DNA from: Mytilus galloprovincialis
Lineage: Eukaryota > Mollusca > Bivalvia > Mytilida > Mytilidae
DNA: 64,000 bases
Reading direction: 5' to 3'
NCBI RefSeq assembly: GCF_965363235.1
Contig: NC_134841.1
Location: 35,121,440 to 35,185,439, forward strand
In this document: in pieces, positions 1 through 13,900 of the stretch
Numbering within the stretch: the first letter of the stretch is position 1
Layout: the number at the start of each line of letters is the position of its first letter
Made by a program: the position numbers and the translations under genes
Notes under the pieces: generated by a model
The model's database searches: none
What the model was told of the DNA's origin: nothing
What the model saw: the letters and a program-made list of their open reading frames with translations, nothing else

Positions 1-90
1 TATCATAAATACCAGGCTAATACTTTAGTAAACAAGACGTACATTTCGTCTACAAAAGACTCACCAGGGATACTAGAATCATAAAATGTG
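1..90 (-). repeat. Fragment of dispersed repeat E
   Basis: The stretch reads, in reverse orientation, like the end of the repeat found complete at 396-650 (a 'tacc-agg, tag-acgaaa, agactca-cagtga' pattern). It is diverged. A second small fragment lies at about 350-395. No coding potential is seen. Confidence 0.5.
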
Positions 91-395
91 AAAGGCTAAT
101 TAATTCAAAGACGAGGTGACATGTAGGACAAACATCCTTCATGGTTTTTCAAATGCCACTATTCTTGTAGGTAAAAAAACATCACTTGGTTTGTCAAACA
201 ATTCAGAATTTTGTTAATTGTTAATGCATAACATGACAAATCAGTGGTAGGTCATGTCAACACAGATGTGCTAACTATTGGAAAATTGATATACTCGTGC
301 GGACACAGCAACTTACAGTGGCATCAACCCGATTTTTGTAAAAAATGAACTCATCAAAGATACCAAGCTTATGGTTCAGTACGGTTTTTGTCTAC

Positions 396-650
396 AATAG
401 TTATCAAATGTACCAGGATTATGATTTAGTACGCCAGACGCGCGTTTCGTCTACATAAGACTCATCAGTGACGCTCATATCAAAATATTTATAAAACCAA
501 ACAAGTACAAAGTTGAAGAGCATTGAGATCCAAAATTCCAAAAAGTTGTGCCAAATACATCTAAGGTAATCTATGCCTGGGATAAGAAAATCCTTAGTTT
601 TTCGAAAAATTCAAAGTTTTGTAAACAGGAAATTACGTAATCAGTGACGA
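396..650 (-). repeat. Dispersed repeat E, near-complete copy
   Basis: The reverse complement of this stretch matches 9630-9815, running from 'ttatcccaggcatagatta' through 'gagcgtcactgatgag' and 'agacgaaacgcgcg' to 'cctggtacatttgataact'. Other partial copies are at 1627-1663, 10705-10780, 31420-31510 and 39390-39440. The family is recalled as abundant in mussel genomes. No open frame of note is present, and the class of element is not known to me. Confidence 0.7.
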
Positions 651-1009
651 TCAAATAAAAAAAAACTAATAGAAATGTCATCAACAATTCATTTATTTAT
701 AACATTTCGTCACCACTGCAAAATCAAAGAATACAATTTTTTTTCTTGAAAATCCATTATACCTTAGTCGTTCCAAAAAGCCAAATTGAATTCATTTCGT
801 TGTCATAACAATTTCTGTAATCAAGAGAACATTAAGAAATACGTTTCATTGAACAATGCTCATATACGATATCGACATTGGTTTCCTATATTTTCTCTGA
901 TCTTTCTAGAATAAAATCAAAAGGGAAATGTATCTACTATTAAAACTTTCATGACACACAAAACTTCTGGTACCAAAAGTATAATAAAGTGTTTTAATGA
1001 TTTAAATTT
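651..1009. other. No feature seen
   Basis: AT-rich sequence with no open frame, repeat match or structure that I could support. Confidence 0.5.
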
Positions 1010-1920
1010 GAGAATGAAAATATGGAATGTGTCAAAAAGACAACAATCCGACCATAGAATAGAACAAAAAACAGCCAAAGGCCACCAATGGATCTTTAAT
1101 ACAGCGAGTAATCCCGCAACATGAGGCGTGCTTCAGCTGAACCCTTAACAAAAAACTGTGTAATAGTTCAGTGATAATTGACGTCATACTCCGAAATATG
1201 TAAATGAAATAAAATTCAAATCATACAAGACTGACAAAAGCAAGAGGCTCCTGACTTTGGACAGGCGAGAAAATGCGGCGGGGTTAAACATGTTTCGTAA
1301 GATCTCAACCCTCTCCCTTTACCTCTAGCCGATGTAGAAAAACAAACACACAGCAATACGCACGGTACAACTCAGTTTAAAACAGGTCTGAGTCCGATGT
1401 CAGAATAGGTAACAAAAGAACCTAAACAAAATGACAATGATACATGAATTTACATAGGACTACTAGCAATTCCTGACATGTCAACTCCAGACCACAAATT
1501 AAATGAATGAAAAATTATGTCTTCTTAATATGAATATCAAGCACAATCCCTCCCGTTAGGAGTTAAGTATCATACCATCATAGAATATATGAGAACAACA
1601 TAATCTAATTCGTGCCAACAACTGGTTTTACTAAATTATAATCCTGGTACCTTTGATAACTATTTAGAATAAATGTGTTTATTTCCTATGCAAAGACCCA
1701 ATTATAAGTGAATCATTATTAAAGCTAAAATATGCCATCTTTAATGACCTGACTACAGAAGTGTAACTATATCCCTTCTAAAAAAGAAGGTTTGAAGGTT
1801 TTGTTAGCTTTTGAGGTTAATGCCGACATTTTTAAGCTTTGTTACAGACTGGATGTGAAATAGCTGAACGTATAAAATCTCTGCATGTTAACTTATTTTA
1901 AATACATGAAGCGACTTTAT
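1010..1920 (+). repeat. Long dispersed repeat B, near full length
   Basis: The copy begins with a GAGAATG-type start and 'gtcaaaaagacaacaatccgacc', passes a 'gcggcggggttaaacatgtt' core at about 1273 and continues through 'caagcacaatccctcccgtt' at about 1540. The first part recurs at 21140-21345, 47390-47505, 53701-54120 and 60222-60568 (reverse). The last part recurs at 15998-16250. This is the repeat that most suggests a mussel genome. A 3'-end piece of repeat E is inserted at 1627-1663. No long ORF is present, so it looks non-autonomous or heavily decayed. Confidence 0.75.
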
Positions 1921-2140
1921 TTTCAAGGAACAATTTATTACCACATGCTGCGTAAACTATCCAACTGAACGACCGAGGACTACCTTAACCGTTTGAATCA
2001 AACGTTAACAATAAGTGATTAAATATGCTCCTTCCGAACACGTTGTTATCAACTGCATTATCGACCGAAATCCTTTCAGGGACCGAAGTCATATCCATTA
2101 GCAAAATGTGACCAGTAAAATATATCGTTAATTGTCATCA

Positions 2141-2850
2141 ATCGAATATCCCAACATCTCAGAGTGACACTTCTTGTTTTTTCTTTTAAGCAATCATCCA
2201 TCCCCGTTTGAATCACAATTCATAGAATAACACAGGTTCACTTTTTATGCTTACTTTTCCTTCATTTATTTTATTTCTATACAATGTCATTAAATTTTTT
2301 ATTTTTTATTTTCTCTATTTTCTGCACTAAAGCTTTATAAGATTTACCGTGCAATGCAACAATCTTGAACAAAGGTTTTTCAAATTATTAAAAATCACGT
2401 TTGTATGTTTTCTTATACATTTTTTTAATAGTAAAAGTAATCGTCTCTTATGTGTTTAAATATTTTAACGTTATAACTAAATTCATGTATTAATATATTG
2501 CTATCAAAAGGTAAAAATATCGAATATCCCAACATCACAGAGTGACACTTCTTAGAATAACACAGGTTCACTTTTTATGCTGAATTTTCCTTCTTTTATT
2601 TTATTTCTATACAATGTCATTAAATTTTTATTTTTTTATTTTCTCTATTTTCTGCACAAAAGCTTTATAAGATTTACCGTGCAATGCAACAATCTTGAAC
2701 AAAGGTTTTTCAAATTATTAAAAATCACGTTTGTATATTTTCTTATACAATTTTTTTAATAGTAAAAGTAATCGTCTCTTATGTGTTTAAATATTTTGAC
2801 GTAACATTTAAATTCATGTATTAATATATTGCTATCAAAAGGTAAAAATT
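2141..2850. repeat. Imperfect tandem duplication, two units
   Basis: Positions 2141-2519 and 2520-2850 are direct copies. Both contain 'cgaatatcccaacatc', 'agagtgacacttctt' and 'ataacacaggttcacttttt' and end at 'ttgctatcaaaaggtaaaaa'. The second copy lacks about 50 bases after 'gacacttctt', and scattered substitutions separate the two. The short open frame at 2577-2759 is a by-product of this AT-rich repeat and not a gene. Confidence 0.85.
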
Positions 2851-3337
2851 TAAATTGGTTTAATTACAATTTTACGAATGTCACTAAAATCTGATAAATT
2901 TAGTTTAACTCTTCGTTTTGTGAAAATCAAAGTTTTGATCCGGTTTATCCCAGTTTTTAAAAAGACAAATAACAGACAGAAGTATTAAAAGTCGGTATAC
3001 AAATTGTAATTAAATGGACCAATGTCAAGTGTATTAAGTTAAAAAAAATATTAACATTTATTTAAATAACATCAAGTTTTAACAATATTTGAGTCTTTAT
3101 CTTATACCATGACCGAGTTGTTAAATGATTGAATCAATGATTTTCTTTCAATGTGTCAATTAATTGTAAGATGAAATGATTACAACAGAGGTCAAGACCG
3201 GAATACCATACATTGGACAATTAATGTATCAATATTTAAGATTAAAACATATTGCCTATCAGAGGTTAATTCCTATCAACAACTAGGCCTACATGTAAAG
3301 TCTAAAGACAAAAAGTTTTTGATACAAGAGTCTTTAC
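2851..3337. other. AT-rich upstream region of the prominin gene
   Basis: No repeat match or open frame is seen. Its position just upstream of the TATA-like element makes it the likely proximal promoter of the prominin gene, but no particular factor site can be supported. Confidence 0.4.
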
Positions 3338-3345
3338 TATAAAAG
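3338..3345 (+). promoter_or_regulatory. TATA-like box of the prominin gene
   Basis: TATAAAAG lies 153 bases upstream of the chosen start codon. A transcription start about 30 bases further on would give a 5' UTR of about 130 bases. No cap-site evidence is available, so this is a sequence-based guess; alternative upstream non-coding exons cannot be excluded. Confidence 0.45.
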
Positions 3346-3396
3346 CGCAGAATTTGTCTGGTGTATACCTTGTTTAACGTAGTGGTGTTGTTTTAT

Positions 3397-3469
3397 ATGT
3401 ATCAAAAGGTTTTCAAAAAGCACTGTTTCTTTGAATCGGACTAGATTTAATATGTTTGTAGCTCGGTAA
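3397..3469 (+). promoter_or_regulatory. Two short upstream ORFs in the predicted 5' UTR
   Basis: An ATG at 3397 opens a 16-codon frame that ends at TAG 3442-3444. A second ATG at 3452 opens a 6-codon frame that ends at TAA 3467-3469. Both close before the main start at 3498. If the transcript begins near 3370, ribosomes must pass or reinitiate after both, which would lower or condition prominin translation. Confidence 0.35.
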
Positions 3470-3497
3470 AATACTAGATACAGTGTAGCACAGAAAA

Positions 3498-4974
3498 ATG
3501 AGAAGTTTAAAATTTAGATTTTTACTAATTCAAGGATTAACATGTCTGAATCTTGTGCAGTCTGGAATTATAACAGATATGTATGGGAATGTTGCCTATG
3601 GAAATGGGACAATTTCATGGGCAGATATACCTTCAGGTTTTTCATATAAGACGGTTAACAATTATGATCCAGGAGGCCTGGAAGGACTTTACAAAATGGC
3701 ACGAGGTTTTATAAATATGATTCAACCAGATCCATTTCCCTATGGTAAGAGTCTTCTAAATCTACATCTACACCAGCAGCACATTTTATATCTACGTCAA
3801 ATAAAAACTGTTCCGAAATGTAAAAAGACTTTAGTATTATTTCTTTAATACAATTAAGGGAAGTATAACAAAATCGAAATATTTAAATATTGATATTTCA
3901 AAAAGCGAATTTTATAAATAAAATAAAAATAAAAAATCAGAACATACGTTGATTGTCAAAGTGCATTTTAAATATTTTTCATTAATAAATTGACAATATA
4001 TATGAATTGTTTTTATAAATTCATATAAGAAAATGGTATAAAAGTTTTTTTTTAAACATTTTTTTTGTAAAATTTTCAATACTAAATACTTTAACATATA
4101 TTTATAAAAAAAAAGCCTTTAATTCTAAGATTGACAAAACATATTTCTAACTGACATGTATATTATAAATATTTTCGGACGTAATTCTAATTGTTAGGTT
4201 AATTTATTTTTGCTTTAAGAAGTAGTTTTTTTGGTCAAATATTTATCGATGAGAAGGACTTACAAAACAGATGAAAACATAACAAATGGAGAATCAAAAC
4301 TTTTAAGTCGTAAAGAGACCGAAAACAATTAGACTAAAATATTTTAAGCGACAAAAAGACAAACACTTCAAACAAAACTAAAGACTGAATAACACGAACC
4401 CTACAAAAACCGGGGATGATGTGTTAAGTAAAAATAAAAATAAAAAACGATACGAAGACTAAAATTTTGAAATGTCAACCGTGCGTTTTGCTACAAAGTA
4501 CAGATCATTGATGCCGGAAAAAATTGAACGGTCAAATAAGGTGGAAAGTTAAAGAGATTTTTGGACCAATAAATTCGAATGATTTTGGATAGTAAAGATT
4601 GGGTAAACAATTTCGAGAGTAGAATATCCTTAGTATTGCGAACAATTCAAAAATGTGTAAACAGATAGTTTATAGAAAGTTCTACTCCACTTGTGGAGAA
4701 AACGTTTTATTAGTTATAAATTTTACTAAATTGGGCAGATATACGTGTGTCTTCAATTTTATTTTCATATTCATGTTATCATTTAGAATGTTGTTCTCTT
4801 TGACATATTTGAAAAATTTACTATTACAAGATCTTACAATATTTTAATTAAGTTGAACCAAGCTACAACAATTAAGGCTATTCTAGTACTGAAATAATTT
4901 ATATATATTTTTTTTTAGATATAGTGAAAGATGTATTAAGAAGTAGATTCGACATAACAACGCAGTATCAAGAG
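3498..4974 (+). other. prom: Prominin exons 1-2: signal peptide and N-terminal ectodomain
   Basis: Residues 1-101. The first 22 or so residues are basic then hydrophobic and end near LVQS, fitting a cleaved signal peptide. The ectodomain carries an NGT sequon, a DIPSGF stretch and QPDPFP, which matches the conserved QP-x-FP site of prominins just before TM1. Exon 1 ends in phase 1 at GTAAGA. Reading past it hits a stop after about 30 intron codons, which explains the longer open frame there. Intron 1 contains a diverged dispersed repeat at about 4280-4480; intron 2 shows nothing else. Confidence 0.85.
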
Positions 4975-7900
4975 GTTCGTATCATAAAACAACATTTTAA
5001 AAAGTTATTTGAGGAAACTTATTGAAGGAAAACTAGAGATGCGTTCCTTGAACAGGCAAAGTTCAGCTTATATCAATGTGGCTATTCTTTATAAAGCTCC
5101 TACTGTTTCTACGATTTTTCGTTCTTTACTTTCAATTTATTGTTCTTAATGAATGTTTATCTAGAGAATAGCTTATGCAGCACAATACGTTATAAAGAAG
5201 TATTTTCATATAGAACTATTTGAAGGAAAGATGATCTATTCATAATATCCTGTAATATTTATTTTAAATTTTGTTTTTAATTGTATTATCTTCTTTTTTG
5301 CCTTAATTATTGTCTTTTTGAAATTAAAGCGATTATCAATTTAATTATTCCGTCTTAGTCACATGTAGTGTCAAACACTCTTTATAGTTCATCAGCTAGT
5401 CTCCTCAAGAAACCATTATAATCTCTATATCGATCTATTAAACGCATTTCATATATACATATTACTCGATTTATTTCACTTCACTGGGCGGAGTTTAACC
5501 GGTTCGCTCATAATAAACCAGTCCATCTATAGATAGGTGTTTTAGGATAAACTCATCAATGAGGTGTCCAGTCATTGTTTTGTAAATTCCTTTGGTGACA
5601 CTGATAGGTGATTAGAAATCAGTAATAATTATAACGGCAATCATCCTTATCACACACATCTTCAAATAGACTGTCCTTATGCAAATTAAAACGTAAGCTC
5701 CACCCGATCAGTTGAATTAACATTGGTAATACCTTAATAATTTCAGGTTATAAATGCCAGTATGGGTTTCGGAATCTGCTTTGGTATCGGACTGTTGTTT
5801 ATTATTATTTTCCCAATATGTGGATGTTGTTTTTGTTGTTGTCGATGTTGTGGCAATTGTCGGCCTGATATGAAAGAGGTAACATAATTTTCTAAGACAC
5901 TGTTCAAATGTTATAGTAGAAATGTATACACGCAAGCTTTTAACACAATGCAGTAATATATAGTAATAGTAATAGTTGCGGAAAACATTTGACATTTGGA
6001 AAAATTTCTCACCTACCTGCAAGTTCCAGACAGGGAAATTTTATGCTTAATGTCGATAACGTAAACAAGAAGAAAGAAGGGCATGACTGTGTACTCACAA
6101 ATATTAAACTTCAAGAATACTTTATTTATTTTCTATAAAATTAATACCAGTATCATACTGATATGAAAGAGGTAACATAATTTTCTAAGACACTGTTCAA
6201 TGTTATAGTAGAAATGTATACACGCAAGCTTTTAACACAATGCAGTAATATATAGTAATAGTAATAGTTGCGGAAAACATTTGACATTTGGAAAAATTTC
6301 TCACCTACCTGCAAGTTCCAGACAGGGAAATTTTATGCTTAATGTCGATAACGTAAACAAGAAGAAAGAAGAGCATGACTGTGTACTCACAAATATTAAA
6401 CTACAAGAATACTTTTTTCTGTAAAATTAATACCAGTATCATACTTTGTTTTTTCCAGATGAATAAAGCCAATGTTAAATGCAAAACCACGGGACTTTCC
6501 TCATCACTTATGGTTATGTCTGTATTAATCGCGTAAGTGAACTATTTTTTAGAGAAACTATTGCATTTAATTGTTCAGACTGAGTGCTGCTATGAAGAAA
6601 CCGTCTAAAACATTGAGAATTATATTGATCGTATAACAAGGAAAAATCATAACACATTTCCTGTTAACAAAAAGTTTATAAATTACAAAGACAATTAGCA
6701 GTGCAAAATGAATTTTGAAAGTTTAAATAAACTGGTGATTGACAACAGCACATAAGGTGTTAGATTAGCCTAATATGCGCGGTTCATCGTATTTGTGCCA
6801 AAGTCATATTCTTTATTTGAATAAAAATTAAGTATTCCGATGTTGCATTGATATTAATAATCGTTTCAGATCTTCAGTCGTATGTGTGTTGATAACTAAT
6901 GATAAGTTCACTGATGCACTCAATTATGCTGACTCAGCTATAGCAAACAATTTGGACGACATAGACACATATATTAACAATACTGTTACGGTAAATATTA
7001 ATATATACAACATAATTTTATATATACTTTTATAGTACTAGAAGATTTTATTAAACCGACATTTCTTTTTTTAAATTAAGCAATTTATTGAGAAAAACAA
7101 ATGAAATAAACTTTGTATGAACATTTTTTTTTATATTTGCATAAAATAAATTAACTAATGCCTTTTAAACTGTCAAGGTGAATTTTTCTCTTCAAAAAAA
7201 AAGTTGACAAGGTGCCAGTCATTTAAAGATCAAGTCATGTTTCCTTCAATTTGTGTCAATCAGATAAAGCCTTTGGAAAATCTAAATGGTGGCATTAAAA
7301 ATTTTTGTGTGAGCCAAAAATTTAAAAAATAAGTTTTTCATTCATGTTGTTAAAATTCTCTTCTGAAAATAAAACGAAAAAAAAAACGAAAAGCTGAAAA
7401 TTAATAATTTCCGATACCATCCATGTCAAGCTTTTTAAAAAACACTTCGAGTAGGTCCAAGAAGGGCTAAAATTTGCCCAAGGATTTGTTCTTTATTAAG
7501 GACAAAACGATATAAATTTCACATACATTTAGTAGTGATATTACTATTTATACAGAATAATTACCACATTTCTTGAAGGTTTGAAGTTGTAGCCTTTTTA
7601 TTATGCATTATTTGAAATGAACATGTAAATTAGATAAGTTTGACCCTTGGAAAATGAAAGAAAGTGAAAATTAATTTCAGTTAAATATTACAGTAAATTC
7701 GTTTCGACATGGTCATAAGAACATAGAAACATATCAAAAATAATGATTTTAGGAATTTAACTACGTTGCTGTAGGAATGTACCAAATAGTGAATGATGCA
7801 TTAACAGCGGATATAGACGGTATGTTAAATAAGGTGAATAATGGAATTAATTGTTTTTTAAATGTAGAAAACTTTCTAGTGTAATTTGAATTAAAATTGA

Positions 7901-10900
7901 CGTTTTCTTCACAGCTCCTTCGAGTTATAAACATGATACAATTGACATCTGTAATTTGTATAAAAACACAATAACAGCTGAGGCTCTGATAAGTGGTTTG
8001 TTTAAAATTTATACTAGTTCGTTATTAATCAAATCATATTTACGTAAGTGTCTCTTTTTTCGTGTGTATAATGATATATATATATTGTCATTATTTATTA
8101 AAGTGAGGAGATTTTTGCTTGTGAGAGAGCTGTCTACATATTCCATGTAGGTCTCTGGTGGCGACATGTTTTATATGCAATTGTACAATATCTCTTTATC
8201 TTTATTTCTAAATTGAACTTTTGGAAATTTCTACCGACACCATCATGTCAAAACATCAGCATTTAAAAACAGTTTCAATTTTCGTTTGGAGATGACCTTT
8301 TAATTAAAGCATTTTTTACATGCCGCGCTCTTATTTATTTCAAGCTTTTCTTTTAACAATCTTTACGTTTTCTCAAACTACTCGATATTAAAGGAGCATG
8401 TCAAAACAATTAAAAAGTACTACTATGAATGATTTATCTTCAAAACATAGTTTGATTTTATAGGAATGGGACAAATAATGGCCGATGATCTAATGACTAG
8501 TCTGAACATAACTCCAGTTTTAGATGCTGTACTAGAACTTGATAACTGTAAGTTATACTGTAATAATCAATCCTTTATTCAAATAGATTTTTAATAATGG
8601 ATATAAGATGATAACTTAAATAAGTACCAGTTGTCTTTGTGTGGGCTAAAAAATCTAAATCAATTCAGTTAGGATCAATTCCTCGTGAGTTCATACCATA
8701 ATACACATTTGAAAACAAGTACTCAACATAATTTTCAAAAATGTTATAAGAGTCCGATAAACATACTCAATTTGTTCGCAAATTCATAATTCTTACAATT
8801 AAACTGTAGCAAAACATACACAAAACAATTAAAATCAACATCATTTAACTCTTGTAATTATCGATACATTTTCTACACAACAAGTTCTAAACTATTTGCT
8901 TAATAGACAAGAAAGCTAGGATACGGGGTTCCTGGACTCAAAATCAGCGCATGCACAGCAAAAAAAAAAAAAAAAAAAAAAAACACTCAAAGGAAAGGAA
9001 CTGCGGAATTACAGCTTTTAGATTGTTATTGTTCGAATTAATATTTAATTCAACTTATTTCTGATTTTCATTTGGTTATTTTTTTCCTTGGTTTAGATCC
9101 ACCAATGGTACAATTTCCTAGTATAGGCACCTAAAGTTCTTTAATGTTTAAAATACTTTCTCTTATTCCTTTTTTTTTTTGGTTTGACAAAAACGTTATG
9201 ATCTTAAAAAACACGTGTTTGAAGCATAATGTAATAAAAAATAAGTACTAACGTCAACAGTATACTAGAGATAAGACACGGGAAATATTTTAAAGAATAA
9301 ATTCATTCTTTGAACGATATATTTTATACCATTGTCATTGGAAAATAATGAGCCAACATTGTATGATTTACAGCACTTCAGGCAATAAAGACATCGTTAG
9401 ACTTTGCTGTTGGTAACATCACAGAGCTAGAGACTGCAGCCAACACACTGACGTCTGATATGAATACACTATCACAACAAATTCAATCAACGCAATCAGG
9501 ATGTCAGGCTAAATGTACTGCCGACTGTAGTGCATTCGATGCATCTGTACTGGTTGTATCAATTGATTTTTCTGGTGTAAGTTGTTATATATGTCCACTT
9601 AGAAATATATAGATTTGATTACTAGAGAGTTATTAAGGATTTTCTTATCCCAGGCATAGATTACCGTAGCCGTATTTGCAAAACCTGTTTGAATTTTGGG
9701 TCCTCAATGCTTTTTAACTTTATACTTGTTTGGCTTTCTAACAATTTTAATCTGAGCGTCACTGATGAGTTTTATGAAGATGAAACGCGCGCCTGGCGCA
9801 TCAAGTTACGAGACTGATACCTCTGCTTCTAATTGTAAGGCTTACTTGAAAGTACTTTTATATAAAGGGGATCACAATTAAATATTGCATACGTTTTGAG
9901 TAAAAATTAGTACTGTATTATTGATTATTCTTATTTATTTATAACCGATGATGCCTGGCGACGATGATTAAATTACACAATCCATATTTTGAGTAATCAT
10001 TTGCAGTTGTTCATGGAATTTACAGAACAGTTTACATTTGAAAAGATGATAACTACATTAGAAAATATATGTTTTTCTGTGGTTTTTAACAACAATCCTT
10101 GAAGAAAAAGATTCATTGACATTGTCGTTTCTTTTGTAATCTTGTAGCTTCCAGACTTATCAGGTACTCAGAAGTCTATTGACGATGTGGCAAATGAAAA
10201 TCTGACAGACTTAGTCAATTCAGTAAGTACATAGTTTTAAAATACTCTGAATATGGAACTAATATTCATCCAAAAAGGCAAACCATTTAATTGGTTTCGT
10301 AAAATGTAAAGACATGTTCAATCCTGCTTTCTGAGAAGTGTTTCAAAGTCTTTTATTTGTTCATCTATTTTTCTTTTGGACACAGTGTTGACCTCTTTCT
10401 TTTGACTATTGTGATTTGTTTTTCTTGTATGAGCGGTTGCAATTTAAATCACCTGCATTGAATGTCATTTGATAAGTTGTAAGTCTTATTTATCCTTAGG
10501 TTCAATACCAGTTTGATACTATGGACAGTACAATTGATTCTTCAACTGTCTCCGCAAGAGATTGTAAGTAGTAGTATATAGCATTAAAATCATATGTTAC
10601 ATCAAAAGATGTGAAATGATTATAGAAATTTTCATTTATTTATTATTAATAAAATATCAACACTTTATGAACATTTAAAGAATAAATGTAAAAAATAAAA
10701 TACTAATCAAATATACCAGGGTTATGATTTGGTTCACCATACGAGTATTTATTCTACATAAGACTAATCGTTATATATGCACACCCAGCGTTGGTGTTTA
10801 TGCAATTTGATACACAGACAAATCTCTGCCTCTTGTATCAACTATGCAATGTGACGAAACAAAATGGTGTGTGCCTTAAATTAAGAATGTAATTAACGCG

Positions 10901-13900
10901 GATACTACAGCCCCTTCCCGTGATCGACTATCCCATAGAAATTAATGTTGCCTTCATTGAGCTGCAAAATACAAGGATTTAATTATTTGGAATAAGCATG
11001 TTATTAATTATTTCATTTATATTTTTTGACATTAGTTGAAAATGTTCCTATATCAATTTTTTATTCTTCTATGACTCTAAAAAAATTTGATGCAAGATGC
11101 CAGAAGACATAATACGGAAAAAATACTCAATAACACACAAAAATAACTAAGCTCAGTCTCATCATTCTGTTTCAGCTATTAAGAGTACGTTAGATACCTT
11201 TAAATCTACGCTTAACACTATGGTTGACGATTTTCAGAATCAAATTCAAGGAGTAAGTATGAAAGTATATGCATCTTAATTTTTCCACTAACTATTAAAT
11301 ATCTGAAAGTATTTTAATGGATTGATGATTTTGCTGAGGTAAATTTTATATGAAATACTAGAATTTAAAGATTTTGGATTGGATCGTGTTGCTCAATCTT
11401 AGGTTAAAGATTTTACCGCTAATTACTGACATAACGTCCATATAAAGTCAAGTTATATCAATATGAGGTCCTTCCTTTTGGACAGTAGTGCACACATTAT
11501 AGAATCGAGATTGAAACTTGTATGATACTGTTAATAGCAGAAAACAGTAGAATATTCGACTTAGGTTACTTTTTTCTTAAGTAGCATGCCCCTTCCTTAT
11601 TTCGTAATTGTATAAGAAAACATAATTTGTATAAAATATTAAGATATCCTTATATAAGAAAAGACAAATGGTCTTGTCAGCACTATATATACAATGAAAA
11701 TGCCAAAAACAACACACACGAACAATTGCCTTGGTAAAATACATAATCAATGTGCGACATACTGAATAAAAAACATAGAAAAGATGAATATGTGTTTTAC
11801 ATTTTAGGCAGTTGACACATCAACTTTGAAATCAGATGTATCTAATATGATTACACTGGCTAAAAACTATGACAAGTATAGGTAAGAGTGTTTTAATCAA
11901 ATGCAATAATTGTAGAATTGACATGAACCAATTTTGTCTGCAGTAGCATTCGGACTTTTTGTGATATAACTTTCGTAATTGTATGATGAGCAAACATGCA
12001 GATCAGGTGATGTTTACCCCGTGACCTACTAGATTTATGCGCCTGCCTGTGTTGTCATCTCCGAGTTGGTTTCTTAACATCTAGACATATAATATCTAAA
12101 CTGAAATCAGAATAGCACACTTATATGCTGTGAAAAAGTTGGTGACAATGAAAAAGTACAATATATCTGAGGTAATCTCTGATACAGTCCTTGGTTTTTA
12201 AATATATTGAATATGGAAACACAATTAATGTAATCGCCGATATGAATTAGATCCCTATTTGAAAATGTCATACACAACATTTCCAATTTAAAAACTAAGA
12301 GGCAACTATGCAGATTGACGATAATCAAATATCGAAAATCTATGAAAAGTTTCAAATCAAAGTGAATGAGATAAACATTTTTAAAATTTCCTGAATTTGA
12401 AGCTCTTTAAATAAATCTTCATCAGAAATACTCAAATCGTATCATTTGAATGAAATTGATGTATAGTTACGACGAAAAGTTCAATACTACATGTGTATAT
12501 AACCGAAATGGACAATAGAATAACCAAAGGCGTCTATGATCAACTTTTCCTAATAGAGTTGGAACTTTAGTCACTAAGCATTTCTTAACCTATTAAATAT
12601 AAAATAAAAACTTCTTTCTTTTTAAATCATGTCAGTACCAAACACTGTCTACGGAGCTGATAATACTCTTGCAATGTGTCTTAAAGATCCGTTAAAACGT
12701 CATGACATGGAATGTAATAGACACAATCGCTTAAACAATTTAGACGAATATCATGATATTCATAAACTCGCATAAGATTCGCGTGTTATTGGTTTAAATT
12801 AAACTTTACCTTGAATATTGTATCAAATGAATAAAAAACAGAAGTAGATAATGTTACAACAATTGCTGTTTTTACTTTACAGACAACTATTTAGCTACCC
12901 TCTTCTCTCTTTATACGCTCTAGTACCAGTGTTAATCATTTGTGGATTAATAATTGGTTATTATTTTCAAAAGCCAGACGTTAAACCAACAGAGAGACCG
13001 TGTTGTTCTTGCTGTGGCGGCAATCTTATCATGGCGTAAGATATTTAAAATAAGGATCCATAAGACAATAACAATCAAAACCAAGGAGTAAACAAAGACT
13101 CACAAAACCAGAGGAGATTTACATCAACAGTTATAAATAATAATTAAGAAACAACACGAACTCCACTAAAAACTGGGAGTGAAATCAGGTGCTCCAGAAG
13201 GGTAAGCATTTCATGCACCGTATACGGCACCCGTCGTGTTATTTCTTTGTTCAGTTCGGTAATGATGGAAGGTTATTATGACTGAGGAAGAATATCAGAT
13301 ATGATTTCTGACACACTTTTGTCATAATGGCAAATCAGCTCAAGATGGCGACCGTAAAATTTCTTGAGTGATGACCTTAATTTGATTGATTCATAGCCCT
13401 GTCTTAGCAACTTTTGAGAAAGCAGTATTCCTCGTTCAACAAAATCAACATACTTTGAGCTAGCTCTAGAGTAACGTATCAATTGAGACACATATACTCC
13501 ATATGCTGGTGCCGCTGGGATGTTGCTACACAGAAATGGAAATTGACTATAGGAAAATTAAAATCATCGCGTTTGTCATAAATTTTGGTATTCAACCTAC
13601 CATCAGTAGTCATTTCGAGAAAAAGGTCTAAATATGAAGCAGATTTATCTGTGTCGGTAGTATCTTTAATTTCAAGTTCACTTCGATATATTAAATGTAA
13701 GTAATCACTGAATCTATTATTATTAAGAGATAGTACATCATCAATATACCGAAAAGTGAAATTAAAAGACTGGGCTAATTTCTTTTCTCCTTTCTGTACA
13801 AGCCCTTGGATAAATTCTGCTTCATAGGAATATTAAGTCAAATCTGTAAGTAGAGGAGCCCAATTGGTACCCATTGGGATTCCAATAGTCTGTTGGAAGA

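Larger units (their letters stand above)
7753..11881 (+). other. prom: Prominin exons 6-13: first large extracellular loop
   Basis: Residues 211-467, mostly helical and polar, as in the family. Exon 9 (residues 304-371) is the longest and carries a Cys-rich turn of CQAKCTADC type, at the place where vertebrate prominins have their loop cysteines. Sequons include NIT (twice) and NLT. Exon 7 runs to the strong GTAAGT donor at 8044; stopping at the nearer weak GTTTGT would break the phase less cleanly. Introns hold a 24-base A run at 8960-8983, a repeat E copy at 9630-9815 and a repeat E fragment at 10705-10780; the others show nothing. Confidence 0.85.

Noticed and set aside
5717-6022. 101-codon minus-strand frame
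   Set aside because: It is the antisense of prominin exon 3 and the duplicated intron sequence.
9096-9133. Extra prominin exon after TTTAG in intron 8
   Set aside because: In the phase left by exon 8 it reaches a TAA within 13 codons, and exon 9 at 9374 joins exon 8 cleanly.
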